From Chelativorans alearensis (GTDB taxonomy: Bacteria; Pseudomonadota; Alphaproteobacteria; Rhizobiales; Rhizobiaceae): DNA of 64,000 nt. The notes under the pieces are model-generated. The model searched no databases. It saw only the letters and a list, made by a program, of their open reading frames with translations, and had not been told where the DNA came from. Location: NCBI RefSeq assembly GCF_010993735.1, contig NZ_WQNI01000004.1, forward strand, positions 62,001-126,000. The letters are read 5' to 3'. Made by a program: the position numbers and the translations under genes. Of this stretch, positions 7,740-17,099 are shown in pieces (the stretch's first letter is position 1; each line of letters opens with the position of its first letter).

Positions 7740-8999
7740 CTAGAGTGTCCAGTCGGAAGAGTTGAAAAGCTGCGCCACCCCGCCGGGGCCGGGGGGGCCG
7801 CCTGCCAGGACAAGTTCGGCGGCCTTGAGTGCGCCGGCGATGAGGCGCACCATCGGTTCGGGCTCCAGCGCCTCCAGCGGTATGCCCATCTGGCTCTTGC
7901 CGGGGGTGCGCGGCGGCCAGACCTTGAGGTCGAAATAGCGGGCTGCCTTGCGGTCGATATCTCCCCAGTACTGGAGGATAACCGCATCTGGGGCGACCTT
8001 TGCGATGCGCCCGAGATCGTGGATGCCGAGGCTTGGCCGGTTTGTCGGCCTCTGCGCCAGGACGACAACGTCCCAGGAATGGGTGAACACCATGTCCGGA
8101 TTGGGGAACACCTCGACCTGGGCGCCCGCCGCCCGCATGCCTCGCTGGAGGTTGCGAGCCAGCGGGTTGCCGCAAATGAGCGCGACCGAGGTCTTGTCGA
8201 TCGCTATACCCGCCTCCTGGAAAAGCTTTAGGCATAAAGCGGCCTGGTAGTCCGCCCCGCCGATCGCGGGATGGGACTCGTTGACAGCGGAGATGGGGAT
8301 CCGATGCTCCTGGCACGCCCTGATGTCGATCTCTCCCTTCAACAGCATCCATGGCTCGCTCATCATCGCTATGACCGAGCGCCTGGGCAGCCGCTCGATG
8401 ATCGATCGCGTGATGGGGGGGATGGGTTCGCTGTTGAAAAGGATGTTCGTGTTGCTGCAGGTCTGGTGGTCGATGCGCTCGCTGATCGTGACACGGCCAC
8501 GAACCCCCGCCAGCGCGGCCAGCGACAACGTTATGTCCGCCGCTTCCTGGGCGGAGTGATAGCGGTTGGAGGGGCGGGTGATGGCCGTCACGCTCGCGGC
8601 GCCGGCCAGAAGCGCGAGCGTCGCCGTCGCCGCGCGGTACCCCAAGGTTGCCGGAACCACAACGTGCAGGCCCGAGACATCCAACGCAAAATCGCCGACA
8701 TTCTTTTGGATGAGCGACAGCACCTTCGGCATGTCGGTTCGCGCAATCGGTCTTTGGGAACTGCTAGCGTGCCACATCACCCGTACTTGCCCGGTTTGCC
8801 GACAGTTGAGTTGGTCGCGTTCTGCTCCGCTGTCGAACCACAAGGCTTCTTGTTTGTGCGGCAATTTGATGAAGGAATTGAGGAAACTTATTGCCTCGAA
8901 ATCCGCATCGCCCATGCCCGTCCACACGGCCCGATTTGCGTGTCGTAAGAGCAGATCATAGAGCCGTATCTGTTTGATGCAGCTAAGATATTTGTGCAA
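7740..8999 (-). CDS. Unrecognised protein with two Rossmann-like segments
   Basis: Up to 419 aa (TTG start at 8999; in-frame starts around residues 28, 75 and 90 are equally possible, and no strong ribosome site decides). Two nucleotide-binding-like stretches are seen: VVVPATLGYRAATATLALLAG followed by a basic loop (TRPSNRYHS), and SVALICGNPLARNLQRGMRAAGA, about 150 residues later. The region between them (VIAMMSEPWMLLKGEIDI, NESHPAIGG) recalls the two-domain layout of S-adenosylhomocysteine hydrolase or 2-hydroxyacid dehydrogenases, but I see no catalytic signature of either. Function unknown. It stands alone between the copper set and the exopolysaccharide genes. Confidence 0.6.
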   Translation of the reverse strand: MHKYLSCIKQIRLYDLLLRHANRAVWTGMGDADFEAISFLNSFIKLPHKQEALWFDSGAERDQLNCRQTGQVRVMWHASSSQRPIARTDMPKVLSLIQKNVGDFALDVSGLHVVVPATLGYRAATATLALLAGAASVTAITRPSNRYHSAQEAADITLSLAALAGVRGRVTISERIDHQTCSNTNILFNSEPIPPITRSIIERLPRRSVIAMMSEPWMLLKGEIDIRACQEHRIPISAVNESHPAIGGADYQAALCLKLFQEAGIAIDKTSVALICGNPLARNLQRGMRAAGAQVEVFPNPDMVFTHSWDVVVLAQRPTNRPSLGIHDLGRIAKVAPDAVILQYWGDIDRKAARYFDLKVWPPRTPGKSQMGIPLEALEPEPMVRLIAGALKAAELVLAGGPPGPGGVAQLFNSSDWTL

Positions 9000-9129
9000 G
9001 ATTCCCAGCGCATAGGTGTTAGCATTCTCTATCTATCAGCGTATCCGGCCCATCGATCTAATCAATTTGGGAGGTGCAGGATGCACAACCGCGAAGGCGC
9101 GCACCGCATCGACTGACTGTTGGGAGGAC

Positions 9130-9474
9130 CTAATCAATGTCGTGCTCGACCGCGAAAGAGCGAACAGCTCCTCGCAGCCCCGTGACAAGGCCGATCTGAC
9201 TGTCCAGCGCCGCGATGCGCTCGCTGAACGCCTTCAGCGAGCGCGTGAGATCGTCCACCTTTGCCGACGACCGGGCATCATTGACTTCGTCTTCGTAGTA
9301 TTGCTGGGCGAAGGCTGCAGTGATGGCGGCGGATTCGTAGCGCTTCTGGAAGCCTGTCTTTTCGGCGAGCAGCTCCATCTCGATCTCGTCGAGAACCCTT
9401 TCGAGCGTGGCGATCCGCTCATGGTCCGCGTAGCGGTCGCGTTCCTCCCTGCGTGTGAGAAAGCCTAACATCAT
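9130..9474 (-). CDS. Small coiled-coil protein of the exopolysaccharide locus
   Basis: A 114-aa, highly charged, mostly helical protein (RIATLERVLDEIEMELLAEK, DDLTRSLKAFSERIAALDSQI) with no signal peptide, membrane segment or recognised family. AAGGTGG precedes the double ATG by a good distance. It begins 38 nt after the stop of the glycosyltransferase gene on the same strand, so the two are probably co-transcribed. The overlapping + strand frame (9016-9468) lacks protein-like features and was dropped. Confidence 0.6.
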   Translation of the reverse strand: MMLGFLTRREERDRYADHERIATLERVLDEIEMELLAEKTGFQKRYESAAITAAFAQQYYEDEVNDARSSAKVDDLTRSLKAFSERIAALDSQIGLVTGLRGAVRSFAVEHDID

Positions 9475-9512
9475 ACCACCTTGCCCTTCCGCATCGACCT
9501 CAACCCGTAACT

Positions 9513-10643
9513 CTAGGCGGCGGCGCGTTCGGGAAGGCGGGATCCGGCACCATGCCGCCGCATCAGCTCCGCGTCGATGATTTGTTGCATCTTCGCCTTG
9601 AAGTTTGCTTCGCTGAACTGGAGGGCATGATTGCGGATCAGGTCCGGGCGGAATGCCGTTTCCATCGACCGAAAGCGCCTTACGGCCTCGATCAGCCCTT
9701 GCACGGACTGTTCCTGGAACAGGATGCCCGTACGGTCGGGAACGACGCTATCCAGCGCACCGCCGCCATAGAAGGCGATGACAGGCCGGCCGCTCGCCAT
9801 GGCTTCGACCGGAACGATGCCGAAGTCCTCCTCGCCGGGAAAGACGAGGGCGCGGCAGCGGGCGAGCATATCTCGCAACACGGGGGAGGGCGCCCGGCCG
9901 AGGAAGGTGACCGTCGGACCGGCCATGCGCTTGAGCCGCGCCATCTCCTTTCCTTCGCCGATGACGACAAGGTTCTCCGCCATTTTCGTGAAGGCTTCCA
10001 CTGCCAGCTCGACGCGTTTGTAGCCGACGAGCTGGCCGGCGCAGAGATAAAAATCGCCGATTTTGGCAGCGGGCGAGAAGTCCTGAACCGCAACAGGCGG
10101 ATTGAGCACGGCGGCGTCGCGCCGGTAGTATTTCTCGATGCGGGCGGCCACGTGGTGCGAGTTGGCGACGAATTTGTCGACCCGCGCGCTGGTCGACACG
10201 TCCCAGGCCCTCAGCGCCGGGGCAAGGACCGGCAGCAATGCGCGGGTGAGAAGGCCGGAGCCGGCACGGTAGAAGTGGTAGTGATCCCATAGATACCGCA
10301 TCGGCGAGTGGCAGTAGCAGATGTGAGTTGCCTGCGGCCCGGGGACGATGCCCTTGGCGGGTCCCGATTCACTGGAGAGGATCAGGTCGTAGCCCGACAG
10401 ATCGAGGCTTTCGAGCGCGAAGGGCATCAGCGGCAGCAGGGACTGGTAATGCTTGCGCGCGCCGGGGATCTTCTGCAGGAAGGACGGCGTGACCTTGTGG
10501 CGCCGGATCTTCGCCGAGACCCGTTCTTCATCGTAGACGAGCGTGAAGATATCGGCGCCGGGATACATGTCGCAGAGCGCCTCCACGACCTTCTCCCCAC
10601 CCCGCATCGACACCAGCCAATAATGGACTATCGCGACGCGCAA
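9513..10643 (-). CDS. Glycosyltransferase family 4 (mannosyltransferase-like)
   Basis: A 376-aa retaining glycosyltransferase, expected at the cytoplasmic face of the inner membrane during repeat-unit assembly. It begins RVAIVHYWLVSMRGGEKVVEAL, the GGxE loop typical of GT4 enzymes, and has the C-terminal donor site LVFPGEEDFGIVPVEAMASGRPVIA with the E-x7-E pattern. I place the start at the TTG at 10643, since AGGAGG sits 6 nt upstream of it; the longer frame to 10715 lacks such a site. It is divergent from the export genes across a 311-bp region. Confidence 0.88.
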   Translation of the reverse strand: MRVAIVHYWLVSMRGGEKVVEALCDMYPGADIFTLVYDEERVSAKIRRHKVTPSFLQKIPGARKHYQSLLPLMPFALESLDLSGYDLILSSESGPAKGIVPGPQATHICYCHSPMRYLWDHYHFYRAGSGLLTRALLPVLAPALRAWDVSTSARVDKFVANSHHVAARIEKYYRRDAAVLNPPVAVQDFSPAAKIGDFYLCAGQLVGYKRVELAVEAFTKMAENLVVIGEGKEMARLKRMAGPTVTFLGRAPSPVLRDMLARCRALVFPGEEDFGIVPVEAMASGRPVIAFYGGGALDSVVPDRTGILFQEQSVQGLIEAVRRFRSMETAFRPDLIRNHALQFSEANFKAKMQQIIDAELMRRHGAGSRLPERAAA

Positions 10644-10954
10644 AACATTCCTCCTGGAATGAATCCAAGTGTTGGGATCGTGGCGTGAAAGAGCGCTTGG
10701 GGACACGCCGTACATCAGGCCAATCCCCTATCTGTACGGTCAATCCGCCGGCGCAAAGGGACTAAGCCTTCATCCGTTCGGGCTGGAATCGGCCTTATGC
10801 AGCGTTCCACCTGCGTCGAAGATGGCAGACGCTTAGCCGCCTATAGCCGAAAGGGACTAGGGCCAACGGTATTTACCTTGCCGGGATTCAATTGATGATC
10901 GGCAGGAAGGGGCGGGCTTTTCGCGCGTCCTTTCCACCGGGGTGCTTGGATCTT
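10644..10954. promoter_or_regulatory. Divergent intergenic region with 10-bp direct repeat
   Basis: This 311-bp gap lies between the divergent glycosyltransferase and export-protein genes and must hold both promoters. AAAGGGACTA occurs twice in the same orientation, at 10755-10764 and 10850-10859, 95 bp apart. No confident -35/-10 pair was identified. An in-frame extension of the + strand gene to 10892 is possible. Confidence 0.45.
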
Positions 10955-12298
10955 ATGGCAGAGAACCGCACAGAAATCGTTGAAACTCCCGGCCTGCCGC
11001 AGCAACTCGCCTTCATGGTGCTGACAGCGATCATCGTCTGTGCCGTCTGTCTTGCAGCGCTGCCGGCGCGGGCGGACGAATTGTACCAGCTCCGACCGCA
11101 TACGCGGGTCAAGGTGACGGTGGTGGAATGGGTGCCCAACCTGGGCGAATACCGGGAATGGACCCCTTTGAATGGCGAATACGCGGTTGCGCAGTCGGGC
11201 TCGATCTCGATACCGCTGGTTGGCGAACTTCCCGCCGCTGGACGGACCGCCAGCGCCCTTGCATCCGAAATCGCCGAGGAATTGAAACGGCGGACGGGGC
11301 TCGTCACCGCGCCGGTCACGACCGTCGAGGTGGTGCGGTACCCATCGCTCTATGTGACGGGCAGCGTCGACCGGCCCGGCGAGTTCGAGTACCGGCCGGG
11401 CCTCACCGTCCTGCAGGCATTGGCGATGGCGGGCGGGCGGGCGCGGAAGAGTGACCCGCAGGGCGGATATTCGGAGCTGGAGCAGATCCGCTACGTGGGC
11501 GAACTCGGGCGTATCGATCTGGAATTGCATCGGTCGATGGCGCGGCGGGCGCGGCTGGAAGCCGAACTCCACGGGAGAGCCACGATCGAATTTCAGGCGG
11601 AGATCGGCGGTGCCGGCCTACCCGCCGCTACCGCGCAAATCCTGCGCGAGGAGGAAACGATCTTCACGGCTCGGACCGAGGCATTCGAGCGTCAGCTTGA
11701 ATCGCTGGAAGAGTTGAGTGCGCTCTTCAGCGAGGAGATCGCGGTCCTCGAGGAAAAGATGGTTGCGCAAGACCGGCAGGTTGGCATCGCCGAAGCCGAG
11801 CTCAAGGACATCTCCAAGCTCGTCAGCAGCGGCACGGCCACCCGGTCGCGCGAGACGGGGCTGGAGCGGGTCGTCGCCGATCTGCAGAGCGAGCGGCTGG
11901 ACCTGGCGATAGCCTCCATGCGCGCCAAGCAGAGGCTGAGCGAGACGAACCGCGACGCACTGAGCCTCAAGGGGCAGCGCAAGACCGAAATCGGCCGCGA
12001 CCTGCAGACGACCATTGCGGAAATCGAGGAACTGAAGCTGCGGCGGGAGACCAACGAAAGGCTGCTTCAGGCGACAGGCGCCTCGATCGCAAGGCGTGAC
12101 ATGCAGATGGCCATCGAGGAGCATCCGCTGCGCTTCACCATCGTCCGGGGCGGCGAGAATGGCGATACCTTCGAAGCTTCACCCGGCACGGTTCTTGAGC
12201 CCGGCGATGTTCTCGAGGTGCGTCTCGATTTGGCGGAGGTGGCGGTTGGGACAGCACCGGCAGGAGCCGCGGAGATCAGCGGAATGCTTTCCCGGTAA
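10955..12298 (+). CDS. exoF: Outer-membrane polysaccharide export protein (ExoF-like, Wza family)
   Basis: A 447-aa export protein: a hydrophobic export signal (FMVLTAIIVCAVCLAAL, cut near ARA-DE), then the polysaccharide export domain (VKVTVVEWVPNLGEY, GSISIPLVGELPAAGRTA) and SLBB-type segment (VTGSVDRPGEFEYRPGLTVLQALAMAGG). The second half is a long coiled coil (about residues 170-380) that is typical of rhizobial ExoF rather than enteric Wza. It should form or gate the outer-membrane or periplasmic channel for the polymer. The ATG at 10955 was chosen over 10892 because the extra residues are unlike a signal region, though the choice is not firm. The copolymerase gene follows at once. Confidence 0.85.
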   Translation: MAENRTEIVETPGLPQQLAFMVLTAIIVCAVCLAALPARADELYQLRPHTRVKVTVVEWVPNLGEYREWTPLNGEYAVAQSGSISIPLVGELPAAGRTASALASEIAEELKRRTGLVTAPVTTVEVVRYPSLYVTGSVDRPGEFEYRPGLTVLQALAMAGGRARKSDPQGGYSELEQIRYVGELGRIDLELHRSMARRARLEAELHGRATIEFQAEIGGAGLPAATAQILREEETIFTARTEAFERQLESLEELSALFSEEIAVLEEKMVAQDRQVGIAEAELKDISKLVSSGTATRSRETGLERVVADLQSERLDLAIASMRAKQRLSETNRDALSLKGQRKTEIGRDLQTTIAEIEELKLRRETNERLLQATGASIARRDMQMAIEEHPLRFTIVRGGENGDTFEASPGTVLEPGDVLEVRLDLAEVAVGTAPAGAAEISGMLSR

Positions 12299-12323
12299 GG
12301 GCGAGGCGACCGAACATGGATGG

Positions 12324-14693
12324 ATGAACAGGGGCATGGTGGTTCAGGAGATTCGCAAGCTTAGCGGCGAACGCGGCCTGTCGGCGGCGAGCAAGGAATA
12401 TGTCACGTTTCGCGACATCTGGTCTTTCCTGCGCCGTCACATCCTGCTCCTCATCCTGATGACCGTGGTCGGCATCGCGCTCGGGGGGCTCTACATTTCA
12501 AAGACCGAGCCGACCTATTCGGCCATCGCTCGTCTGGTGATCGATCATGAGCAGGCGCGCATCGCCTCCCAGGATCCCTCGACGGGAACAATCATCATCG
12601 AGGCGGCGGAAATCGCCAGCGAGGTCGAGATCATCAAATCAGAGGCGATCGCCAGGTCGGTGATCAAGGAGCTCAATCTTCTTGAAGATCCGGAAATCCT
12701 GACAAGCCGGTCCTGGAGGTCGGCCATACGCTCGGGGATCGCCTTTCTCTTCACGCTTTTCCGGAACGAGCCGGATGCCGATGAGGAGGATGCGGGGGTG
12801 CTGGACGAAGAAGAGACCATGCGCCGGACGATGGCCGGCTTTCTGTCCAGGGTATCGGCTCGCCGCGTCGGGCAATCCTACGTGCTGGAGATCGGGTACA
12901 CCTCGACCGACCCCGTGAAAGCTGCAAGGGCTGCGAACGCCATTGCCAGGGCCTATATGCAAGCGAACCTTAACGCCAAGGCCGAGGCCCTGACGCGCGG
13001 CGCGGCGTGGTTGGAAGATCGGCTGATAGATGTCGCCCAGCAGGCGCGCGAAGCCGCGCTCGACGTGGAGGAATACCGCAACAAGAACGGTATCACACAG
13101 GTCGGCGATGCGGCCTCGCTCGACCACCAGCAGCTTTCTGAAATCAGCACGCAGCTCCTGGTGGCGCAGGCCAACAGGGCCACGGAATCGGCCAGGCTTG
13201 CGACCATCAACCGCCTGCTCGCCGGGGATATAGCGGACGGTTATGTCGGCGAGGCGCTGAACAACACGCAGATCTACAAACTGCGCGAGGACCTTCAGGC
13301 GGCGACCGTCAAGCTGGAAACACTGCAGAGCCGCTATGGAGCGGGCGGAGCGCCAGTGCGCGCGGCGAAGGAGGAGATTGCACAACTCGAAGGCGAGATC
13401 CGCCGCGAATTGGTGCGCATTCAGGGTGTCTACAAGACGAACCTGGAGACCGCGATCACGCGCGAGAAGCTGTTGAGCGAACGGCTCGACGGCCTGAAGC
13501 AAGCCACCGCCGGCACGAACCTTGCCCGCGTCGAGCTCGCCGAATTGGAAAGCCGGGCAGCGACCTACCGGCGCATGTATGAAAACCTGCTACAGCAGCT
13601 CCTCGCCGCCTTGCAGAAGCAGTCGTTTCCGGTCGGCGATGCGCGCATCGTCACCGCGGCGACACCGCCGCTGTCCAAGATTGGGCCGAAGACGACGCTG
13701 GTTCTGCCGTTCTCGATGCTGCTCGGTTTCGCCGCCGGCATAGGCCTTGCCGGCGCGCGCGAAATCCTCGACCGCCGCATCGGTTCGGGCGAGCGTCTCG
13801 GCCGTGAGTTGGGGTTGCCCATGCTCGGCCACGTGCCGGCGGCACGCTTCCGCCCGACCTGGGACCTATCGTCCGGCAGCGAGACCGGCAGCCTGCGCTA
13901 TGTGCTGGACGCGCCTTACTCGAACTTTTCGGAAGCGTTACGCAGCGTCAAGAACTCCATCGACGCAACTTTTCCGGCGAACGGATCGATCATGCTGGGC
14001 ATCACCTCGGTCGATGCCGGCGAAGGCAAGACGACGATCGCCACCAATCTGGCGCAGCTTTACCTGAACGAAGGCGTCTCCGTTATCCTCGTCGATGCCA
14101 ATTTCCCTCACCCGCATATCAGCCATTTGGCGGCAGGGCAGGGTGCGGACCTGGGCCTCACCATGGCGCGGCTTACCGCACCATCCGTCGAGCCTGACAA
14201 GGTTGAGCAGCCCCTTCCGCGTTACAGCGAGCGCAAGACCACGTCGCGCTTTGCGGAGGGGGAACTGAAGGAGAAGGAGGGCGACCAGCCGTCGCTGCCG
14301 GAGGAACCCGACGATCTGGCGGCGGTGCCGGTGCTGACGGTCGATCAGATCAAGCGTTCGGCGCATCCCTCCCATCGCTATGGCCACCTGCCGGCTCTGA
14401 AGGCGCAGATCGATATGCTTCGCGGCCGCTACGCCGTCGTCATCGTTGATCTGTCGGCGTTCGAGAGTTCGGTCGATGCCCGTGTCGCCAGCTCCTATCT
14501 CGACGGCATTCTGCTTGTCATGGGCAATCATCGGAAGATGACGGTCGAGCGGCTGGCGGAGGCGCTGGCGACCTTCGGCAAGTCGCGCGTGAGCATTCTC
14601 GGCGTGATCTTCAATCGGAGCACGCGCCGCCGGCGGCCTGCCGGCCCGCTTCCCGCTCCACAGCTTTACGGCGGCAGCCATGGCGCAACCTGA
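12324..14693 (+). CDS. exoP: Polysaccharide copolymerase, Wzz plus kinase-like domain (ExoP-like)
   Basis: A 789-aa inner-membrane protein controlling chain length and export. The Wzz domain starts after the first membrane helix (HILLLILMTVVGIALGGLYI), followed by a long periplasmic coiled coil and a second helix (TTLVLPFSMLLGFAAGIGLAG). The cytoplasmic part keeps Walker A (DAGEGKTT, near residue 565), but the Walker A' region reads ILVDANFPHP, not the usual D-x-D-x-R, and there is an acidic insert (KEKEGDQPSLPEEPDD). The C-terminus has a single Tyr and no tyrosine cluster. So autophosphorylation of the normal type is doubtful. It overlaps the next gene by 14 nt. Confidence 0.88.
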   Translation: MNRGMVVQEIRKLSGERGLSAASKEYVTFRDIWSFLRRHILLLILMTVVGIALGGLYISKTEPTYSAIARLVIDHEQARIASQDPSTGTIIIEAAEIASEVEIIKSEAIARSVIKELNLLEDPEILTSRSWRSAIRSGIAFLFTLFRNEPDADEEDAGVLDEEETMRRTMAGFLSRVSARRVGQSYVLEIGYTSTDPVKAARAANAIARAYMQANLNAKAEALTRGAAWLEDRLIDVAQQAREAALDVEEYRNKNGITQVGDAASLDHQQLSEISTQLLVAQANRATESARLATINRLLAGDIADGYVGEALNNTQIYKLREDLQAATVKLETLQSRYGAGGAPVRAAKEEIAQLEGEIRRELVRIQGVYKTNLETAITREKLLSERLDGLKQATAGTNLARVELAELESRAATYRRMYENLLQQLLAALQKQSFPVGDARIVTAATPPLSKIGPKTTLVLPFSMLLGFAAGIGLAGAREILDRRIGSGERLGRELGLPMLGHVPAARFRPTWDLSSGSETGSLRYVLDAPYSNFSEALRSVKNSIDATFPANGSIMLGITSVDAGEGKTTIATNLAQLYLNEGVSVILVDANFPHPHISHLAAGQGADLGLTMARLTAPSVEPDKVEQPLPRYSERKTTSRFAEGELKEKEGDQPSLPEEPDDLAAVPVLTVDQIKRSAHPSHRYGHLPALKAQIDMLRGRYAVVIVDLSAFESSVDARVASSYLDGILLVMGNHRKMTVERLAEALATFGKSRVSILGVIFNRSTRRRRPAGPLPAPQLYGGSHGAT

Positions 14694-15585
14694 CGGCACC
14701 CGCTTTGCCATCGGCATCGCCACCAGCGGCAGGCGCGAAATCCTGAGAACGTTGCTGCCGCATCTGGCGCGGCAAGTCCGTCGGCCGGACGAGATCGTCA
14801 TCTGCGCGGCGTGCGAGGACGATGTCGACATGGCCGCGCTGGACACGGTCGGGCTCAATATACGTGTGCTTGTTGCCGAGCGCGGCCTGTGCCGGCAGCG
14901 CAATCATATCCTGCGCAATGTCCCCACCGCCGACATCCTGCTGTATCTGGACGACGATTTCCTCATGGGGCCGTCCTATGTCGATGAGACGGAGCGGATT
15001 TTCGCGTCGGACCCGGAAGTGGTCATGTGCACGGGAACGGTCGACGCGGACGGGATCACCGGCCCCGGCATAGATGTCTCGGAGGCGCTGGCGATCATAG
15101 ATCGCGGGCAGCATGAACCCGCGGGCGCCGCGGACGATCCACAGGTGATTTACAACGCCTATGGCTGCAACATGGCCGTGCGCATGGCAATGGTGCGCGC
15201 CGAGGGATTGGCCTTCGACGAAAACCTGCCGCTTTACGGTTGGCTGGAGGATGTCGATTTCAGCCGCCAGATGGCCCGTTATGGAAAGATCGTGGTTTCG
15301 CGGCGGCTGCGCGGTGTTCATCTTGGCACGAAATCAGGCCGCACGTCCGGCGTCCGCTTCGGCTATTCGCAGATCGCCAACCCGATCTATCTCATGCGCA
15401 AGAGAACCATGAGCTTCCGGCACGCTTCCGTACAGATCGCGCGAAACCTCATCGCCAACACGGTCAAGCTCACCACGCCCGAGCCGTGGGTGGACCGCAA
15501 GGGGCGCTTGAAGGGCAATCTCCGGGCGCTGGCGGATCTCGTTCGCGGCCGGCTGGCGCCGCAAAAAATCGTGGCGCTCGAATAG
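14680..15585 (+). CDS. Glycosyltransferase family 2
   Basis: A 301-aa inverting GT-A glycosyltransferase for repeat-unit assembly. The nucleotide-sugar site is seen at FAIGIATSGRREIL and YLDDDFLMGPSYV (DDD metal-binding motif), and the likely catalytic acidic pair at WLEDVDFSRQM. It overlaps the copolymerase gene by 14 nt and is followed 2 nt later by the next glycosyltransferase, so the export and glycosyltransferase genes from 10955 to 16880 look like one operon. The sugar donor cannot be told. Confidence 0.88.
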   Translation: MAQPDGTRFAIGIATSGRREILRTLLPHLARQVRRPDEIVICAACEDDVDMAALDTVGLNIRVLVAERGLCRQRNHILRNVPTADILLYLDDDFLMGPSYVDETERIFASDPEVVMCTGTVDADGITGPGIDVSEALAIIDRGQHEPAGAADDPQVIYNAYGCNMAVRMAMVRAEGLAFDENLPLYGWLEDVDFSRQMARYGKIVVSRRLRGVHLGTKSGRTSGVRFGYSQIANPIYLMRKRTMSFRHASVQIARNLIANTVKLTTPEPWVDRKGRLKGNLRALADLVRGRLAPQKIVALE

Positions 15586-15587
15586 CC

Positions 15588-16880
15588 ATGACACAGCCGA
15601 GGCCAGACCGCGTCGTCATCATCAACGATCGCTCAGCCGATGTGGGCGGTGCTTCCAATCTCTCGCGCCTTTCAGCGCGTCTGTTGCGGGAAAGGGGCAT
15701 TCCGGTGACCTTCTTTGCGGGCGACCGGGCGGATGCGGCGGCAATCGAGACGGATGCGGTCAACCTCAACAGTGCGCCGCTGCTGGAGCAGGGCCGCCTG
15801 TCGGCACTGGTCGGCGGCCTTTACAATGCCTCGGCATTTGCCGCCCTTAGCCGGCTGGTCGGCACCACGGACACACCATCGACCGTCTACCATGTGCACG
15901 GCTGGTCGAAGATCCTTTCGCCGGCGATCTTCCGGGCCCTGAACACGGTGCGCGAGCGTGTCGTCCTGCACGCGCACGACTATTTTCTCGCTTGCCCGAA
16001 CGGCGGCTTCGTCAACTATCGGAAGGCGTCTGTCTGCCCCCTTACGCCTATGTCGGCACGTTGCCTGCTGACGCAATGCGACAAGCGCGGCGTGCACCAG
16101 AAGATGTGGCGTTCGGCGCGGCATGCCTTGCGCCAGAGCCTGTACGATATCCGGCGCCAGCCGGCGAATATCGTTCTCGTGCATGAGGAAATGCAGAGCT
16201 ATTTCAAGCGCACCGGCATAGTGGACCAACGCGTCGTTACGATCCGCAATCCGGTAGAGCCATTCTCGCAGACCCATGCAGAGCCCTGGAAATCCCGGAA
16301 TTTTTTCTTCATCGCCCGGTTGGAGCCGGAGAAGGGATTTGAAGATGCCGCAAGAGCCGCGCGTATGGCGGGGGTGCGGCTTCACGTGATCGGGGATGGG
16401 GCGGGGCGGGCGCTCTTGGAGCGTTCCTATCCGGAGGTCGTTCTGCATGGCTGGAAGAAGCGGGAAGAGATTGCCCAGCTTGTGCGGGAGGCGCGCGCCG
16501 TTGTCGTTTCCTCGCGCGTGCCCGAGCCATTTGGCCTGGCGGCGCTGGAGGCAATCGGCAGCGGCATTCCCGTGATCGTGCCATCGCGGGCGCTGTTAAG
16601 CCGCGAGATCGTCGAGGCGGACTGTGGGTTGGGCTTCGCGACCGGCGACGTCAATTCGCTCGCCGACGCCATGCGGGCGATGGCGTGCGACGACCTCGGC
16701 GTGCGCCGCATGAGCCGGAACGGCTTTCAGGAGGCCCCACGCATGGCCAACACACCGCAATCCTGGTGTGAGGCGCTGATGGCACTTTATGCGGACGTTC
16801 TGGAACATGCACGTCCGCCGATGAATATGGCCACGGCCGGTGCGAGGCGCGCCGCCGCAAAGGTGTATCCGCTCTCGTAG
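15588..16880 (+). CDS. Glycosyltransferase family 4
   Basis: A 430-aa retaining glycosyltransferase with a GT-B fold. It opens VVIINDRSADVGGASNLSRL with the Gly-rich acceptor-side loop and ends with the donor site (RVPEPFGLAALEAIGSGIPV, E-x7-E). The central part has the HVHGWSK and HAHDYFLACPNGG stretches found in group 1 transferases. The start at 15588 lies 2 nt after the previous stop; the frame open upstream to 15240 overlaps the GT2 gene and is a shadow. Confidence 0.87.
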   Translation: MTQPRPDRVVIINDRSADVGGASNLSRLSARLLRERGIPVTFFAGDRADAAAIETDAVNLNSAPLLEQGRLSALVGGLYNASAFAALSRLVGTTDTPSTVYHVHGWSKILSPAIFRALNTVRERVVLHAHDYFLACPNGGFVNYRKASVCPLTPMSARCLLTQCDKRGVHQKMWRSARHALRQSLYDIRRQPANIVLVHEEMQSYFKRTGIVDQRVVTIRNPVEPFSQTHAEPWKSRNFFFIARLEPEKGFEDAARAARMAGVRLHVIGDGAGRALLERSYPEVVLHGWKKREEIAQLVREARAVVVSSRVPEPFGLAALEAIGSGIPVIVPSRALLSREIVEADCGLGFATGDVNSLADAMRAMACDDLGVRRMSRNGFQEAPRMANTPQSWCEALMALYADVLEHARPPMNMATAGARRAAAKVYPLS

Positions 16881-17099
16881 GCTCTAAGACTTTTGGGCGA
16901 CATGAGAGCAAGATATTCAAGGTGAAGCCGTATGAGAGCGACGGGATATGAAATAGGGGAAGCAGGCTTAATCCAAGCCATCGAAATATCTGTATAAGTT
17001 ACACCAATAGAATTATATCTGATTGGTTAGCCACATTATAATCTGTTCCTGTAGCCGGCGATGAGGCCAGCTAAGTATATTAACACTTGGGGAATTTTT

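Noticed and set aside
9016-9468. 150-aa plus-strand frame
   Set aside because: The overlapping minus-strand frame has a good ribosome site, fits the upstream operon and has heptad-like patterns.
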